Source: Streptococcus mitis (GTDB taxonomy: Bacteria; Bacillota; Bacilli; Lactobacillales; Streptococcaceae). From it: a stretch of DNA of 64,000 nt. The notes under the pieces are model-generated. The model made no database searches, was not told the origin of the DNA, and was given only the letters and a program-made list of their open reading frames with translations. The stretch lies in assembly GCF_901542415.1 (NCBI RefSeq), contig NZ_CABEHV010000004.1, positions 1,905,501 through 1,969,500 on the forward strand. The letters are read 5' to 3'. Of the stretch, positions 10,101-20,420 are shown one piece after another. Each line of letters starts with the position of its first letter. The stretch's first letter is position 1. The translations under genes and the position numbers were made by a program.

Positions 10101-13100
10101 AGATGCTAGAGGAAATGGTAGAGATGCTACTGACCCAACTGCGGTTAATGTAATTCTTAAACCTCAAACTTTAAAATATGATATCCAAACTCCAGCAGAA
10201 GCTGACAAAGTAGTTGTATCAGATGTTAACAATGTTACTGATAAAGAGTTTGAAAAAATTAAAGAGAAAGTTAAAGTTGAATATTCTCAAAACAATCCAG
10301 ATGCACGTTTAGCTGACAAAAAAGGTAAAGAAGTAGAAGATGCTTCAAAAGTTGTTGATAAAGTAGAAAAAGAAGGAAACAATCTTGTTGTAACCTATAA
10401 AGATGGTTCTCAAGATAAAAAACCATTAGCAGACTTTGTTACTAAAGATACAACAGCTCCAGCTAAGCCAAATGCAGGTAACGATGTGGTTAAACCAGCA
10501 GATAAGACTGTGGTAGCGAACCCAGAAAAACTTACAGATGCTGAGAAGAAAGCCATCGAAGACAAAGTTAAAGCCGTGAATCCAGGTGCGACTGTAGTAG
10601 TAGACGATAAAGGAAACGCTACAGTGACAACACCATCAGGAAACACAGCCGTTATTCCAGCAGCAGACTTAACTAAGACAGCAGACGACGCAGCTAAGCC
10701 AAATGCAGGTAACGATGTGGTTAAACCAGCAGATAAGACTGTGGTAGCGAACCCAGAAAAACTTACAGATGCTGAGAAGAAAGCCATCGAAGACAAAGTT
10801 AAAGCCGTGAATCCAGGTGCGACTGTAGTAGTAGACGATAAAGGAAACGCTACAGTGACAACACCATCAGGAAACACAGCCGTTATTCCAGCAGCAGACT
10901 TAACTAAGACAGCAGACGACGCAGCTAAGCCAAATGCAGGTAACGATGTGGTTAAACCAGCAGATAAGACTGTGGTAGCGAACCCAGAAAAACTTACAGA
11001 TGCTGAGAAGAAAGCCATCGAAGACAAAGTTAAAGCCGTGAATCCAGGTGCGACTGTAGTAGTAGACGATAAAGGAAACGCTACAGTGACAACACCATCA
11101 GGAAACACAGCCGTTATTCCAGCAGCAGACTTAACTAAGACAGCAGACGACGCAGCTAAGCCAAATGCAGGTAACGATGTGGTTAAACCAGCAGATAAGA
11201 CTGTGGTAGCGAACCCAGAAAAACTTACAGATGCTGAGAAGAAAGCCATCGAAGACAAAGTTAAAGCCGTGAATCCAGGTGCGACTGTAGTAGTAGACGA
11301 TAAAGGAAACGCTACAGTGACAACACCATCAGGAAACACAGCCGTTATTCCAGCAGCAGACTTAACTAATACAGCAGACGACGCAGCTAAGCCAAATGCA
11401 GGTAACGATGTGGTTAAACCAGCAGATAAGACTGTGGTAGCGAACCCAGAAAAACTTACAGATGCTGAGAAGAAAGCCATCGAAGACAAAGTTAAAGCCG
11501 TGAATCCAGGTGCGACTGTAGTAGTAGACGATAAAGGAAACGCTACAGTGACAACACCATCAGGAAACACAGCCGTTATTCCAGCAGCAGACTTAACTAA
11601 GACAGCAGACGACGCAGCTAAGCCAAATGCAGGTAACGATGTGGTTAAACCAGCAGATAAGACTGTGGTAGCGAACCCAGAAAAACTTACAGATGCTGAG
11701 AAGAAAGCCATCGAAGACAAAGTTAAAGCCGTGAATCCAGGTGCGACTGTAGTAGTAGACGATAAAGGAAACGCTACAGTGACAACACCATCAGGAAACA
11801 CAGCCGTTATTCCAGCAGCAGACTTAACTAAGACAGCAGACGACGCAGCTAAGCCAAATGCAGGTAACGATGTGGTTAAACCAGCAGATAAGACTGTGGT
11901 AGCGAACCCAGAAAAACTTACAGATGCTGAGAAGAAAGCCATCGAAGACAAAGTTAAAGCCGTGAATCCAGGTGCGACTGTAGTAGTAGACGATAAAGGA
12001 AACGCTACAGTGACAACACCATCAGGAAACACAGCCGTTATTCCAGCAGCAGACTTAACTAAGACAGCAGACGACGCAGCTAAGCCAAATGCAGGTAACG
12101 ATGTGGTTAAACCAGCAGATAAGACTGTGGTAGCGAACCCAGAAAAACTTACAGATGCTGAGAAGAAAGCCATCGAAGACAAAGTTAAAGCCGTGAATCC
12201 AGGTGCGACTGTAGTAGTAGACGATAAAGGAAACGCTACAGTGACAACACCATCAGGAAACACAGCCGTTATTCCAGCAGCAGACTTAACTAAGACAGCA
12301 GACGACGCAGCTAAGCCAAATGCAGGTAACGATGTGGTTAAACCAGCAGATAAGACTGTGGTAGCGAACCCAGAAAAACTTACAGATGCTGAGAAGAAAG
12401 CCATCGAAGACAAAGTTAAAGCCGTGAATCCAGGTGCGACTGTAGTAGTAGACGATAAAGGAAACGCTACAGTGACAACACCATCAGGAAACACAGCCGT
12501 TATTCCAGCAGCAGACTTAACTAAGACAGCAGACGACGCAGCTAAGCCAAATGCAGGTAACGATGTGGTTAAACCAGCAGATAAGACTGTGGTAGCGAAC
12601 CCAGAAAAACTTACAGATGCTGAGAAGAAAGCCATCGAAGACAAAGTTAAAGCCGTGAATCCAGGTGCGACTGTAGTAGTAGACGATAAAGGAAACGCTA
12701 CAGTGACAACACCATCAGGAAACACAGCCGTTATTCCAGCAGCAGACTTAACTAAGACAGCAGACGACGCAGCTAAGCCAAATGCAGGTAACGATGTGGT
12801 TAAACCAGCAGATAAGACTGTGGTAGCGAACCCAGAAAAACTTACAGATGCTGAGAAGAAAGCCATCGAAGACAAAGTTAAAGCCGTGAATCCAGGTGCG
12901 ACTGTAGTAGTAGACGATAAAGGAAACGCTACAGTGACAACACCATCAGGAAACACAGCCGTTATTCCAGCAGCAGACTTAACTAAGATAGCAGACGATA
13001 CCTTTAAACAACGTCCATATGTACCATCAAATGGTGGAGGCAATAACAGTAGTAACGGTAACGGAACTACTAACAATGATGCAAAAGTGGATAAAGCGAA

Positions 13101-13512
13101 GTTAGAAGGTGCTATTCGTCAACTAGATGAATTGATCATCAAAGAATCAGCTAAGCTTGATGCAGAAACTGCAAAAGAAGCGAATGCATTATCAGCAGAT
13201 GCTAAGAAAGTATTTGCCAATGCAGACGCAACTCAAGCAGAAGTGGATGCAATGGTTAAACGTATCGAAGACTTCATGGCGAAAGTTGCTTCATCAACTG
13301 ATCATGCAACTCCAGCTAATGACCAAGCTGCCCAAACACCAGCTAATGCTGGTCAAACAGCATCAGCACAAGCAAATGCGCGTAAAGCAGCTAAAGAATT
13401 GCCAAATACAGGTACAGCAGATTCTACTGTAGCTATGGTAGCAGCCGCCGCAAGTGCATTACTTGGTCTTGGTCTTGCAGGTCGTCGTCGTAAAGAAGAT
13501 GAAGAAGCTTAA
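7192..13512 (+). CDS. Large LPXTG-anchored repeat surface protein
   Basis: About 2,106 residues. Start 7192 is preferred: AAAAGGAG (7176-7183) is 8 bp away. A GTG at 7189 is in frame but close, and an ATG at 7187 is followed at once by TGA. A long signal peptide with a KGKHFLFGCSLVFAVGAS core ends near residue 43 (VVHA). In order come a helical FIVAR-like segment (about 100-180), a non-repetitive domain (about 215-500) that I do not recognise, and a Rib-like domain (about 505-576). A Pro/Ala spacer, two 245-residue repeats (601-1090) and eleven 77-residue repeats (1092-1938) follow. The C-terminus has a second helical segment, LPNTG at 2070, a hydrophobic stretch and GRRRKEDEEA. Sortase A should anchor it to peptidoglycan; an adhesive role is inferred, and the ligand is unknown. 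Confidence 0.93.
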   Translation: MYFNRKNAEQKNWRMIKKGKHFLFGCSLVFAVGASLATQVVHANTAETTVANNSTTGDVKPTQNGDGKTYEAPAVAENKPEVAGTPAVSTTEPAVAAKLDGETAKEVKALDKTKLENYIAEIEAKLANGTYENKTEESVAVLKADLEAAKATLANATTQGEITKAYNKLVTTANTKLKNKPVEKKATPAVDTTNGKETVGKKAENTEKKSESNSIENTGSNDPRNGKALDKNNAFRAEIAYNIDSQGNDYGKKDSVITSGIRGSSESGNAITAVNSVMKYRARYNTDATGKITSVDWQVFFNDHLQNFANDYGVKNEVFRNYIQIPNEVNMPTDIRRLQYKAEMKFVDRKYQLVGGDGTGLSDTVTFDNPTPATAAGRALAKNENLTINGSWDNYTRGLDTLYNNTSFYYKDAVKDEISDTKNLVNSNALPGKRVIYDNANTGGNYRDGYVWEFTTTVPDRVTNEQLKNMKVSMGMLSTGTAGVDHGFHRIAENPVNLSKADVTPPTVKTQTVKVNEQPKAENSIANFKDLPAGTKAEFKTPVNTATPGEKTATAVVTYSDGSKVEGPVKVIVEKEAATPAAPATPAAPATPAAPAVPPTVEIKYSDPAPNKKEVYVYASEVNSFDIKIKDDSGKIASAELRRGSNQEFKDVAGETNKQDTQYGFTANKFTSETTATAENPAVITYTGTPAPEGDFTKEKFEKAIQDGGTPLGWRFVKAIDKDGADARGNGRDATDPTAVNVILKPQTLKYDIQTPAEADKVVVSDVNNVTDKEFEKIKEKVKVEYSQNNPDARLADKKGKEVEDASKVVDKVEKEGNNLVVTYKDGSQDKKSLSEFVRTNEKPTVEIQYSDPAPDKKEVYVYASEVNSFDIKIKDDSGKIASAELRRGSNQEFKDVAGETNKQDTQYGFTANKFTSETTATAENPAVITYTGTPAPEGDFTKEKFEKAIQDGGTPLGWRFVKAIDKDGADARGNGRDATDPTAVNVILKPQTLKYDIQTPAEADKVVVSDVNNVTDKEFEKIKEKVKVEYSQNNPDARLADKKGKEVEDASKVVDKVEKEGNNLVVTYKDGSQDKKPLADFVTKDTTAPAKPNAGNDVVKPADKTVVANPEKLTDAEKKAIEDKVKAVNPGATVVVDDKGNATVTTPSGNTAVIPAADLTKTADDAAKPNAGNDVVKPADKTVVANPEKLTDAEKKAIEDKVKAVNPGATVVVDDKGNATVTTPSGNTAVIPAADLTKTADDAAKPNAGNDVVKPADKTVVANPEKLTDAEKKAIEDKVKAVNPGATVVVDDKGNATVTTPSGNTAVIPAADLTKTADDAAKPNAGNDVVKPADKTVVANPEKLTDAEKKAIEDKVKAVNPGATVVVDDKGNATVTTPSGNTAVIPAADLTNTADDAAKPNAGNDVVKPADKTVVANPEKLTDAEKKAIEDKVKAVNPGATVVVDDKGNATVTTPSGNTAVIPAADLTKTADDAAKPNAGNDVVKPADKTVVANPEKLTDAEKKAIEDKVKAVNPGATVVVDDKGNATVTTPSGNTAVIPAADLTKTADDAAKPNAGNDVVKPADKTVVANPEKLTDAEKKAIEDKVKAVNPGATVVVDDKGNATVTTPSGNTAVIPAADLTKTADDAAKPNAGNDVVKPADKTVVANPEKLTDAEKKAIEDKVKAVNPGATVVVDDKGNATVTTPSGNTAVIPAADLTKTADDAAKPNAGNDVVKPADKTVVANPEKLTDAEKKAIEDKVKAVNPGATVVVDDKGNATVTTPSGNTAVIPAADLTKTADDAAKPNAGNDVVKPADKTVVANPEKLTDAEKKAIEDKVKAVNPGATVVVDDKGNATVTTPSGNTAVIPAADLTKTADDAAKPNAGNDVVKPADKTVVANPEKLTDAEKKAIEDKVKAVNPGATVVVDDKGNATVTTPSGNTAVIPAADLTKIADDTFKQRPYVPSNGGGNNSSNGNGTTNNDAKVDKAKLEGAIRQLDELIIKESAKLDAETAKEANALSADAKKVFANADATQAEVDAMVKRIEDFMAKVASSTDHATPANDQAAQTPANAGQTASAQANARKAAKELPNTGTADSTVAMVAAAASALLGLGLAGRRRKEDEEA
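8992..10440 (+). repeat. Two-copy 735-bp tandem duplication inside the adhesin gene
   Basis: The segment starting at 8992 recurs from 9727, a period of 735 bp or 245 residues. The copies look almost identical apart from their first bases (AAATACTCAGATCC against CAATATTCTGACCC) and their last bases. The repeat contains VYVYASEVNSFDIKIKDDSG and WRFVKAIDKDGADARGNGRD. The near-identity implies a recent duplication or continuing gene conversion. Confidence 0.93.
10465..13005 (+). repeat. Eleven tandem 231-bp (77-residue) repeats
   Basis: Units start at 10465 and every 231 bp to 12775. Each encodes the pattern KPNAGNDVVKPADKTVVANP then EKLTDAEKKAIEDKVKAV, ending IPAADLTKTADDAA. The DNA copies appear identical except that unit 4 has AAT for AAG near 11368-11370 (Lys to Asn), and the last unit diverges at its end (TKIADDTF). 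The NPxxLTDAE and IPAADL pattern resembles Rib-like repeats of Gram-positive adhesins. Copy number is expected to vary between isolates by recombination. Confidence 0.96.
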
Positions 13513-13583
13513 TTGGTAGATTGTTTGATAATTATCAGATGGTAAATCCGATTTTCAAAGCTTAGACAGGTACCTCTCATAAG

Positions 13584-13619
13584 AAAATCTCCTAGCAGGA
13601 AATCCTGCTAGGAGATTTT
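13584..13619. terminator. Perfect bidirectional-type terminator hairpin after the adhesin
   Basis: A perfect 17-bp inverted repeat (AAAATCTCCTAGCAGGA and its inverse) with a two-base AA loop. A-tracts on one side and T-tracts on the other suit termination on either strand. Confidence 0.88.
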
Positions 13620-13670
13620 ACTAGTGAATCAAATGATAGTTCGTTATTATATTATTTTAAAGCTGTCATA

Positions 13671-13699
13671 TTGACATACAATTGAATTTTTGCTAGAAT
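13671..13699 (+). promoter_or_regulatory. Promoter of the choline-binding protein gene
   Basis: TTGACA at 13671-13676, a 17-bp spacer, and TAGAAT at 13694-13699 with an extended -10 TGC in front. It lies 21 bp upstream of the ATG at 13721. Confidence 0.75.
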
Positions 13700-13720
13700 C
13701 CTTGAAGGAGGATACGTCTA

Positions 13721-14716
13721 ATGAAAATAATAAAAAAATTGATGCAAATCGCATTAGCAGTCTTTTTCTTTAGCTTACTGGCGACAAGTACAGTATTGGC
13801 GGATGATACTGATTCAGAGGGTTGGAAATTTGTCCAAGAAAACGGAAGAACCTACTACAAGAAGGGGGACCTCAAAGAAACCTACTGGCGAGTGATTGAT
13901 GGTAAGTACTATTATTTTGATTCTTTATCTGGAGAGATGGTTGTCGGCTGGCAATATATACCTGCTCCACACGAAGGGGTTACGATTGGTTCTTCTCTAA
14001 GGCAAGATATTGCTTTTAGACCAGATTGGTTTTACTTTGGTCAAGATGGGGTACTACAAGAATTTGTTGGTAAGCAAGTTTTAGAAGCAAAAACTGCTAC
14101 AAATACCAACAAACATCATGGGGAACAATATGATAGTCCAGCAGAGAAACGAGTCTATTATTTTGAAGATCAACGTAGTTATCACACCTTAAAAACTGGT
14201 TGGGTTTATGATGAGGGGCACTGGTATTATTTACTGAAGGATGGTGGATTTGATTCTCGCATCAACAGATTGACTGTTGGGGAACTAGCACGTGGTTGGA
14301 CCAATGATAACTCAACTTGGTACTATCTAGATCCAACAACTGCTGCAATGCAAACTGGTTGGAAACAACTTGGTAATAACTGGTACTATCTCCGTTCATC
14401 AGGAGCAATGGCAACTGGCTGGTATCAGGAAGGCTCAACTTGGTATTATTTAGATCAGCCAAATGGCGATATGAAAACTGGTTGGCAAAACCTTGGGAAC
14501 AACTGGTACTATCTCCGTTCATCAGGAGCAATGGCAACTGGTTGGTATCAAGATGGTTCAACTTGGTACTACCTAAATGCAGGTAATGGCGATATGAAGA
14601 CAGGCTGGTTCCAGGTCGGTAGTAAATGGTACTACGCTTATAGCTCAGGTGCCTTGGCAGTGAATACGACCGTAGATGGCTATTCTGTCAATTATAATGG
14701 CGAATGGGTTCAATAA
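13721..14716 (+). CDS. Choline-binding surface protein, CbpC/CbpF/CbpJ family
   Basis: A 331-residue secreted protein; AAGGAGG lies upstream of the ATG. The signal peptide MKIIKKLMQIALAVFFFSLL is cleaved near VLA-DD (about residue 27). The N-terminal half (28-160) has degenerate choline-binding repeats, starting GWKFVQENGRTYYKKGD. The C-terminal half (about 190-320) has regular GW...WYYL repeats such as TGWKQLGNNWYYLRSSGAMA. These repeats dock on choline of teichoic acids at the cell surface. No catalytic domain is seen. In pneumococci cbpC and cbpJ occupy this site between ritR and the mevalonate genes, so the single gene here may be an orthologue or fusion of that pair. It ends at its own terminator. 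Confidence 0.92.
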   Translation: MKIIKKLMQIALAVFFFSLLATSTVLADDTDSEGWKFVQENGRTYYKKGDLKETYWRVIDGKYYYFDSLSGEMVVGWQYIPAPHEGVTIGSSLRQDIAFRPDWFYFGQDGVLQEFVGKQVLEAKTATNTNKHHGEQYDSPAEKRVYYFEDQRSYHTLKTGWVYDEGHWYYLLKDGGFDSRINRLTVGELARGWTNDNSTWYYLDPTTAAMQTGWKQLGNNWYYLRSSGAMATGWYQEGSTWYYLDQPNGDMKTGWQNLGNNWYYLRSSGAMATGWYQDGSTWYYLNAGNGDMKTGWFQVGSKWYYAYSSGALAVNTTVDGYSVNYNGEWVQ

Positions 14717-14724
14717 TGAAAGAG

Positions 14725-14755
14725 GCGATTGTGAAGGAAACAATCGCTTTTTTTG
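14725..14755 (+). terminator. Terminator after the choline-binding protein gene
   Basis: GCGATTGT (14725-14732) pairs with ACAATCGC (14740-14747) across a GAAGGAA loop, followed by eight T residues. Confidence 0.9.
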
Positions 14756-14838
14756 TGAAAATATAATAAAATAGATAGGAGAGAATAAATACTTGTATGA
14801 AAAAATGTGACGGCTTTTTCGTCTAGCAAAAGGAAAAA

Positions 14839-15717
14839 ATGACAAAAAAAGTTGGTGTCGGTCAGGCACATAGTAAGATTATTTTAATAGGGGAGCATGC
14901 GGTCGTTTACGGTTATCCTGCTATCTCCCTGCCTCTTTTGGAGGTGGAGGTGACTTGCAAGGTAGTTCCTGCAGCGAGTCCTTGGCGTCTCTATGAGGAG
15001 GATACCTTGTCCATGGCAGTTTATGCTTCTCTGGAGTATTTGAATATCAAAGAAGCCTGCATTCGCTGTGAGATTGACTCGGCTATTCCTGAGAAACGGG
15101 GAATGGGTTCGTCAGCAGCTATCAGCATAGCGGCCATTCGAGCGGTATTTGACTACTATCAGGCAGAACTGCCTCATGATGTACTAGAAATCTTGGTCAA
15201 TCGGGCTGAGATGATTGCACATATGAATCCGAGTGGTTTGGATGCCAAGACCTGTCTCAGTGACCAGCCTATTCGCTTTATTAAGAACGTAGGATTTACA
15301 GAACTTGAGATGGATTTATCCGCCTATTTGGTGATTGCCGATACCGGTGTTTATGGTCATACTCGTGAAGCCATCCAAGTGGTTCAAAGCAAGGGGAAGG
15401 ATGCCCTGCCGTTTTTGCATGCCTTGGGAGAATTGACCCAGCAGGCAGAAGTTGCGATTTCACAAAAAGATGCTGAAGGGCTGGGGCAAATCCTCAGTCA
15501 AGCGCATTTGCATTTAAAAGAAATTGGTGTCAGTAGCCCTGATGCAGATTCCCTCGTTGAAACGGCCCTTAACCATGGTGCTTTGGGTGCAAAGATGAGT
15601 GGTGGTGGGCTTGGAGGCTGTATCATAGCCTTGGCAGCCGATTTGACACAAGCACAAGATCTAGCAGAAAGATTAGAAGAGAAAGGAGCTGTTCAGACAT
15701 GGATAGAGAGCCTGTAA
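14839..15717 (+). CDS. mvaK1: Mevalonate kinase
   Basis: A 292-residue GHMP kinase that phosphorylates mevalonate at the 5-position, the first of three ATP steps toward isopentenyl diphosphate. The N-terminal GEHAVVYGYPAISLPL motif is at about 18-33, the ATP-binding EKRGMGSSAAIS motif near 88-99, and the C-terminal KMSGGGLGGCIIAL motif near 251-264. AAAGGAAAAA precedes the ATG. It is first in the overlapping operon mvaK1-mvaD-mvaK2-fni; its end overlaps mvaD by 19 bp, suggesting translational coupling. Pneumococcal mevalonate kinase is feedback-inhibited by diphosphomevalonate, and the same may hold here. Confidence 0.97.
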   Translation: MTKKVGVGQAHSKIILIGEHAVVYGYPAISLPLLEVEVTCKVVPAASPWRLYEEDTLSMAVYASLEYLNIKEACIRCEIDSAIPEKRGMGSSAAISIAAIRAVFDYYQAELPHDVLEILVNRAEMIAHMNPSGLDAKTCLSDQPIRFIKNVGFTELEMDLSAYLVIADTGVYGHTREAIQVVQSKGKDALPFLHALGELTQQAEVAISQKDAEGLGQILSQAHLHLKEIGVSSPDADSLVETALNHGALGAKMSGGGLGGCIIALAADLTQAQDLAERLEEKGAVQTWIESL

Positions 15718-16638
15718 CAGTACGTTCCTACGCAAATATTGCTATTATCAAATATTGGGGAAAGAAAAAAGAAAAAGAGATGGTGCCTGCTACTAGCAGT
15801 ATCTCTCTGACTTTGGAGAATATGTATACGGAGACGACTTTGTCATCTCTACCGACGAATGCGATGGCTGATGCCTTTTATATCAATGGTCAGCTACAAA
15901 ATGAGGCGGAGCATGCCAAGATGAGCAAGATTATTAACCGTTACCGTCCAGAAGGTGAGGGCTTTGTCCGTATAGATACTCAAAACAATATGCCTACCGC
16001 AGCGGGCTTGTCATCAAGTTCTAGTGGTTTGTCTGCCTTGGTCAAGGCTTGTAATGCTTATTTCAAGCTTGATTTAAATCGGAGTCAGTTGGCACAGGAG
16101 GCTAAGTTTGCCTCAGGGTCGTCTTCTCGTAGTTTTTATGGACCGCTAGGAGCCTGGGACAAGGATAGCGGAGAAATTTACCCTGTAGAGACAGACTTGA
16201 AACTAGCTATGATTATGTTGGTGCTAGAAGACAAGAAAAAACCAATTTCTAGCCGTGACGGTATGAAACTTTGTGTGGAAACATCGACGACTTTTGATGA
16301 CTGGGTCCGTCAGTCTGAGAAAGACTATCAGGATATGCTGGTTTATCTAAAGGAAAATGACTTTGCCAAGGTTGGGGAGTTAACGGAGGAAAATGCCCTT
16401 GCTATGCACGCTACGACAAAAACAGCATCACCAGCCTTTTCTTATCTGACGGATGCGACTTATGAGGCCATGGACTTTGTTCGCCAGCTTCGTGAGCAAG
16501 GGGAAGCCTGCTACTTTACCATGGATGCAGGTCCCAATGTCAAGGTCCTCTGTCAGGAGAAAGACTTGGAGCATTTATCAGAAATCTTCGGTCAGCGTTA
16601 TCGCTTGATTGTGTCAAAAACAAAGGATTTGAGTCAAG

Positions 16639-16652
<14 letters not shown>
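15699..16652 (+). CDS. mvaD: Diphosphomevalonate decarboxylase
   Basis: A 317-residue GHMP-family enzyme. It converts mevalonate 5-diphosphate to isopentenyl diphosphate with ATP use and loss of CO2. The family N-terminus SYANIAIIKYWGKKKEKE is at about 9-26, the phosphate-binding MPTAAGLSSSSSGLSALV near 98-115, and the catalytic aspartate in YFTMDAGPNVKVL near 270-282. It overlaps mvaK1 by 19 bp and mvaK2 by 14 bp. The operon order places it before phosphomevalonate kinase although it acts after it. No lesion is seen. Confidence 0.97.
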
Positions 16653-18654
<2,002 letters not shown>

Positions 18655-18716
18655 CCATCTTCAGACCGAGGTGACTTTTTTGAGTTGTGATAAAATAGAA
18701 GGGAGAGGATGCACCT

Positions 18717-19415
18717 ATGAGAAAATTTAAAATCTTTTTATTTATCGAAGCCTGTCTTTTGACAGGAGCTCTGATTTTGATGGTTTCAGAGCATTTTTCG
18801 CGTTTTCTGCTGATACTTTTTCTCTTTTTGCTTTTGATTCGCTATTACACTGGTAAAGAGGGGAATAACCTTCTTTTAGTGGTGGCAAGCATTCTCTTCT
18901 TTTTCATCGTCATGCTCAATCCTTTTGTGATTCTAGCTATTTTTGTTGCGGTTATCTATAGCCTCTTTCTTCTTTATCCAATGATGAACCAGGAAAAAGA
19001 GCAGACCAATTTGGTTTTTGAAGAGGTGGTGACAGTTAAGAAGGAGAAAAATCGTTGGTTTGGGAATCTCCATCATTTTTCAAGTTATCAAACTTGCCAG
19101 TTTGATGATATCAATCTCTTTCGTCTCATGGGTAAAGATACCATTCATCTGGAGAGGGTGATTCTAACCAATCATGATAATGTTATTATCCTCAGAAAGA
19201 TGATAGGAACGACAAAAATCATTGTGCCTGTTGATGTAGAAGTTAGTCTTAGTGTTAACTGTCTCTATGGGGATTTGACTTTTTTCAACCAGCCCAAGCG
19301 AGCCCTCCGAAATGAACACTATCATCAAGAAACAAGAGACTACCTTAAGAGTAACAAGAGTGTCAAGATTTTCTTGACCACTGTGATTGGGGATGTGGAG
19401 GTGGTCAGAGGATGA
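18717..19415 (+). CDS. liaF: LiaF-like membrane regulator
   Basis: A 232-residue protein starting MRKFKIFLFIEACLLTG. Hydrophobic segments at about 6-24, 27-43, 50-68 and 70-92 form the membrane domain. The soluble C-terminal part (about 105-232) resembles the LiaF C-terminal domain, with NRWFGNLHHFSSYQTCQFDD and the closing KIFLTTVIGDVEVVRG. LiaF proteins hold the LiaS kinase inactive until cell-wall damage. Its position directly before a LiaS/LiaR pair, with a 4-bp overlap into the kinase gene, supports the role. The pneumococcal equivalents are the hypothetical protein beside HK03/RR03. Confidence 0.9.
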   Translation: MRKFKIFLFIEACLLTGALILMVSEHFSRFLLILFLFLLLIRYYTGKEGNNLLLVVASILFFFIVMLNPFVILAIFVAVIYSLFLLYPMMNQEKEQTNLVFEEVVTVKKEKNRWFGNLHHFSSYQTCQFDDINLFRLMGKDTIHLERVILTNHDNVIILRKMIGTTKIIVPVDVEVSLSVNCLYGDLTFFNQPKRALRNEHYHQETRDYLKSNKSVKIFLTTVIGDVEVVRG

Positions 19416-20407
19416 AAAAACAAGCCTATGTAATCATTGCTCTAACCTCCTTTCTGTTTGTCTTATTTTTCTCCCACAGCTTGCTGGAAATTCTTGATTT
19501 TGACTGGTCTATTTTCCTGCACGATGTCGAAAAAACAGAAAAATTTGTCTTTTTGTTGTTGGTGTTCAGCATGTCCATGACCTGTCTCTTAGCCTTATTT
19601 TGGCGAGGTATTGAAGAGCTTTCTCTAAGAAAAATGCAGGCTAATCTCAAGCGTTTGTTGGCAGGGCAAGAAGTGGTTCAGCTTGCAGATCCAGATTTGG
19701 ATGCCAGTTTCAAGTCCTTGTCAGGTAAACTTAACCTCTTGACAGAAGCTCTTCAAAAAGCTGAAAATCACAGTCTTGCTCAGGAAGAGAAAATCGTCGA
19801 GAAAGAACGGAAGCGGATTGCTCGGGATTTGCACGATACAGTCAGTCAGGAGTTGTTTGCGGCCCACATGATTTTATCGGGTATCAGTCAGCAGACTTTG
19901 AAATTGGATAGAGAAAAGATGCAGACCCAGTTGCAGAGTGTCACAGCTATTTTAGAAACAGCCCAGAAGGATTTGCGTGTCTTGCTCTTGCATTTGCGAC
20001 CAGTTGAACTGGAGCAGAAGAGTCTGGTTGAGGGAATCCACATCCTCTTAAAAGAGCTTGAGGACAAGAGTGATCTCAAGGTTAGTTTCAAGCAAAATGT
20101 GACGAAATTGCCTAAGAAAATCGAGGAGCATATCTTCCGTATCCTGCAAGAGTTAATCAGCAATACCCTACGCCATGCCCAGGCCTCTTGTTTGGATGTT
20201 TATCTCTATCAGACAGCTGTTGAATTGCAGCTGAAGGTGGTGGATAATGGGATTGGTTTCCAGTTAGGGAGCTTAGATGACTTGAGTTATGGACTGCGAA
20301 ATATCAAAGAGAGGATTGAAGATATGGCTGGAACGGTTCAGTTATTGACAGCTCCCAAGCAAGGACTGGCAGTTGATATCCGTATTCCCCTGTTAGATAA
20401 GGAATGA
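19412..20407 (+). CDS. liaS: LiaS-type sensor histidine kinase (HK03)
   Basis: A 331-residue NarL-class kinase. Two membrane helices at about 5-22 and 44-64 flank a very short extracellular loop, the intramembrane-sensing layout. A linker leads to the HisKA_3 box ERKRIARDLHDTVSQELF (about 130-147, phospho-acceptor His in DLHD). The HATPase_c domain follows, with LQELISNTLRHAQA near 246-259 and DNGIGF near 277-282. It should phosphorylate LiaR in response to envelope stress relayed through LiaF. It overlaps liaF by 4 bp and precedes liaR by 13 bp. Confidence 0.94.
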   Translation: MKKQAYVIIALTSFLFVLFFSHSLLEILDFDWSIFLHDVEKTEKFVFLLLVFSMSMTCLLALFWRGIEELSLRKMQANLKRLLAGQEVVQLADPDLDASFKSLSGKLNLLTEALQKAENHSLAQEEKIVEKERKRIARDLHDTVSQELFAAHMILSGISQQTLKLDREKMQTQLQSVTAILETAQKDLRVLLLHLRPVELEQKSLVEGIHILLKELEDKSDLKVSFKQNVTKLPKKIEEHIFRILQELISNTLRHAQASCLDVYLYQTAVELQLKVVDNGIGFQLGSLDDLSYGLRNIKERIEDMAGTVQLLTAPKQGLAVDIRIPLLDKE

Positions 20408-20420
20408 TAAAGGAGTAAAG

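Noticed and set aside
10465..13005. A CRISPR array explanation for the 231-bp repeats.
   Set aside because: The units are directly adjacent, in frame, 231 bp long and coding; there are no unique spacers and no cas genes.
10410..13076. An 888-codon open frame on the reverse strand across the adhesin repeats.
   Set aside because: It exists because the 231-bp repeat is a multiple of three and one stop-free antisense frame is copied eleven times. It has no convincing start signal, and the forward frame has a full signal-to-LPXTG architecture.
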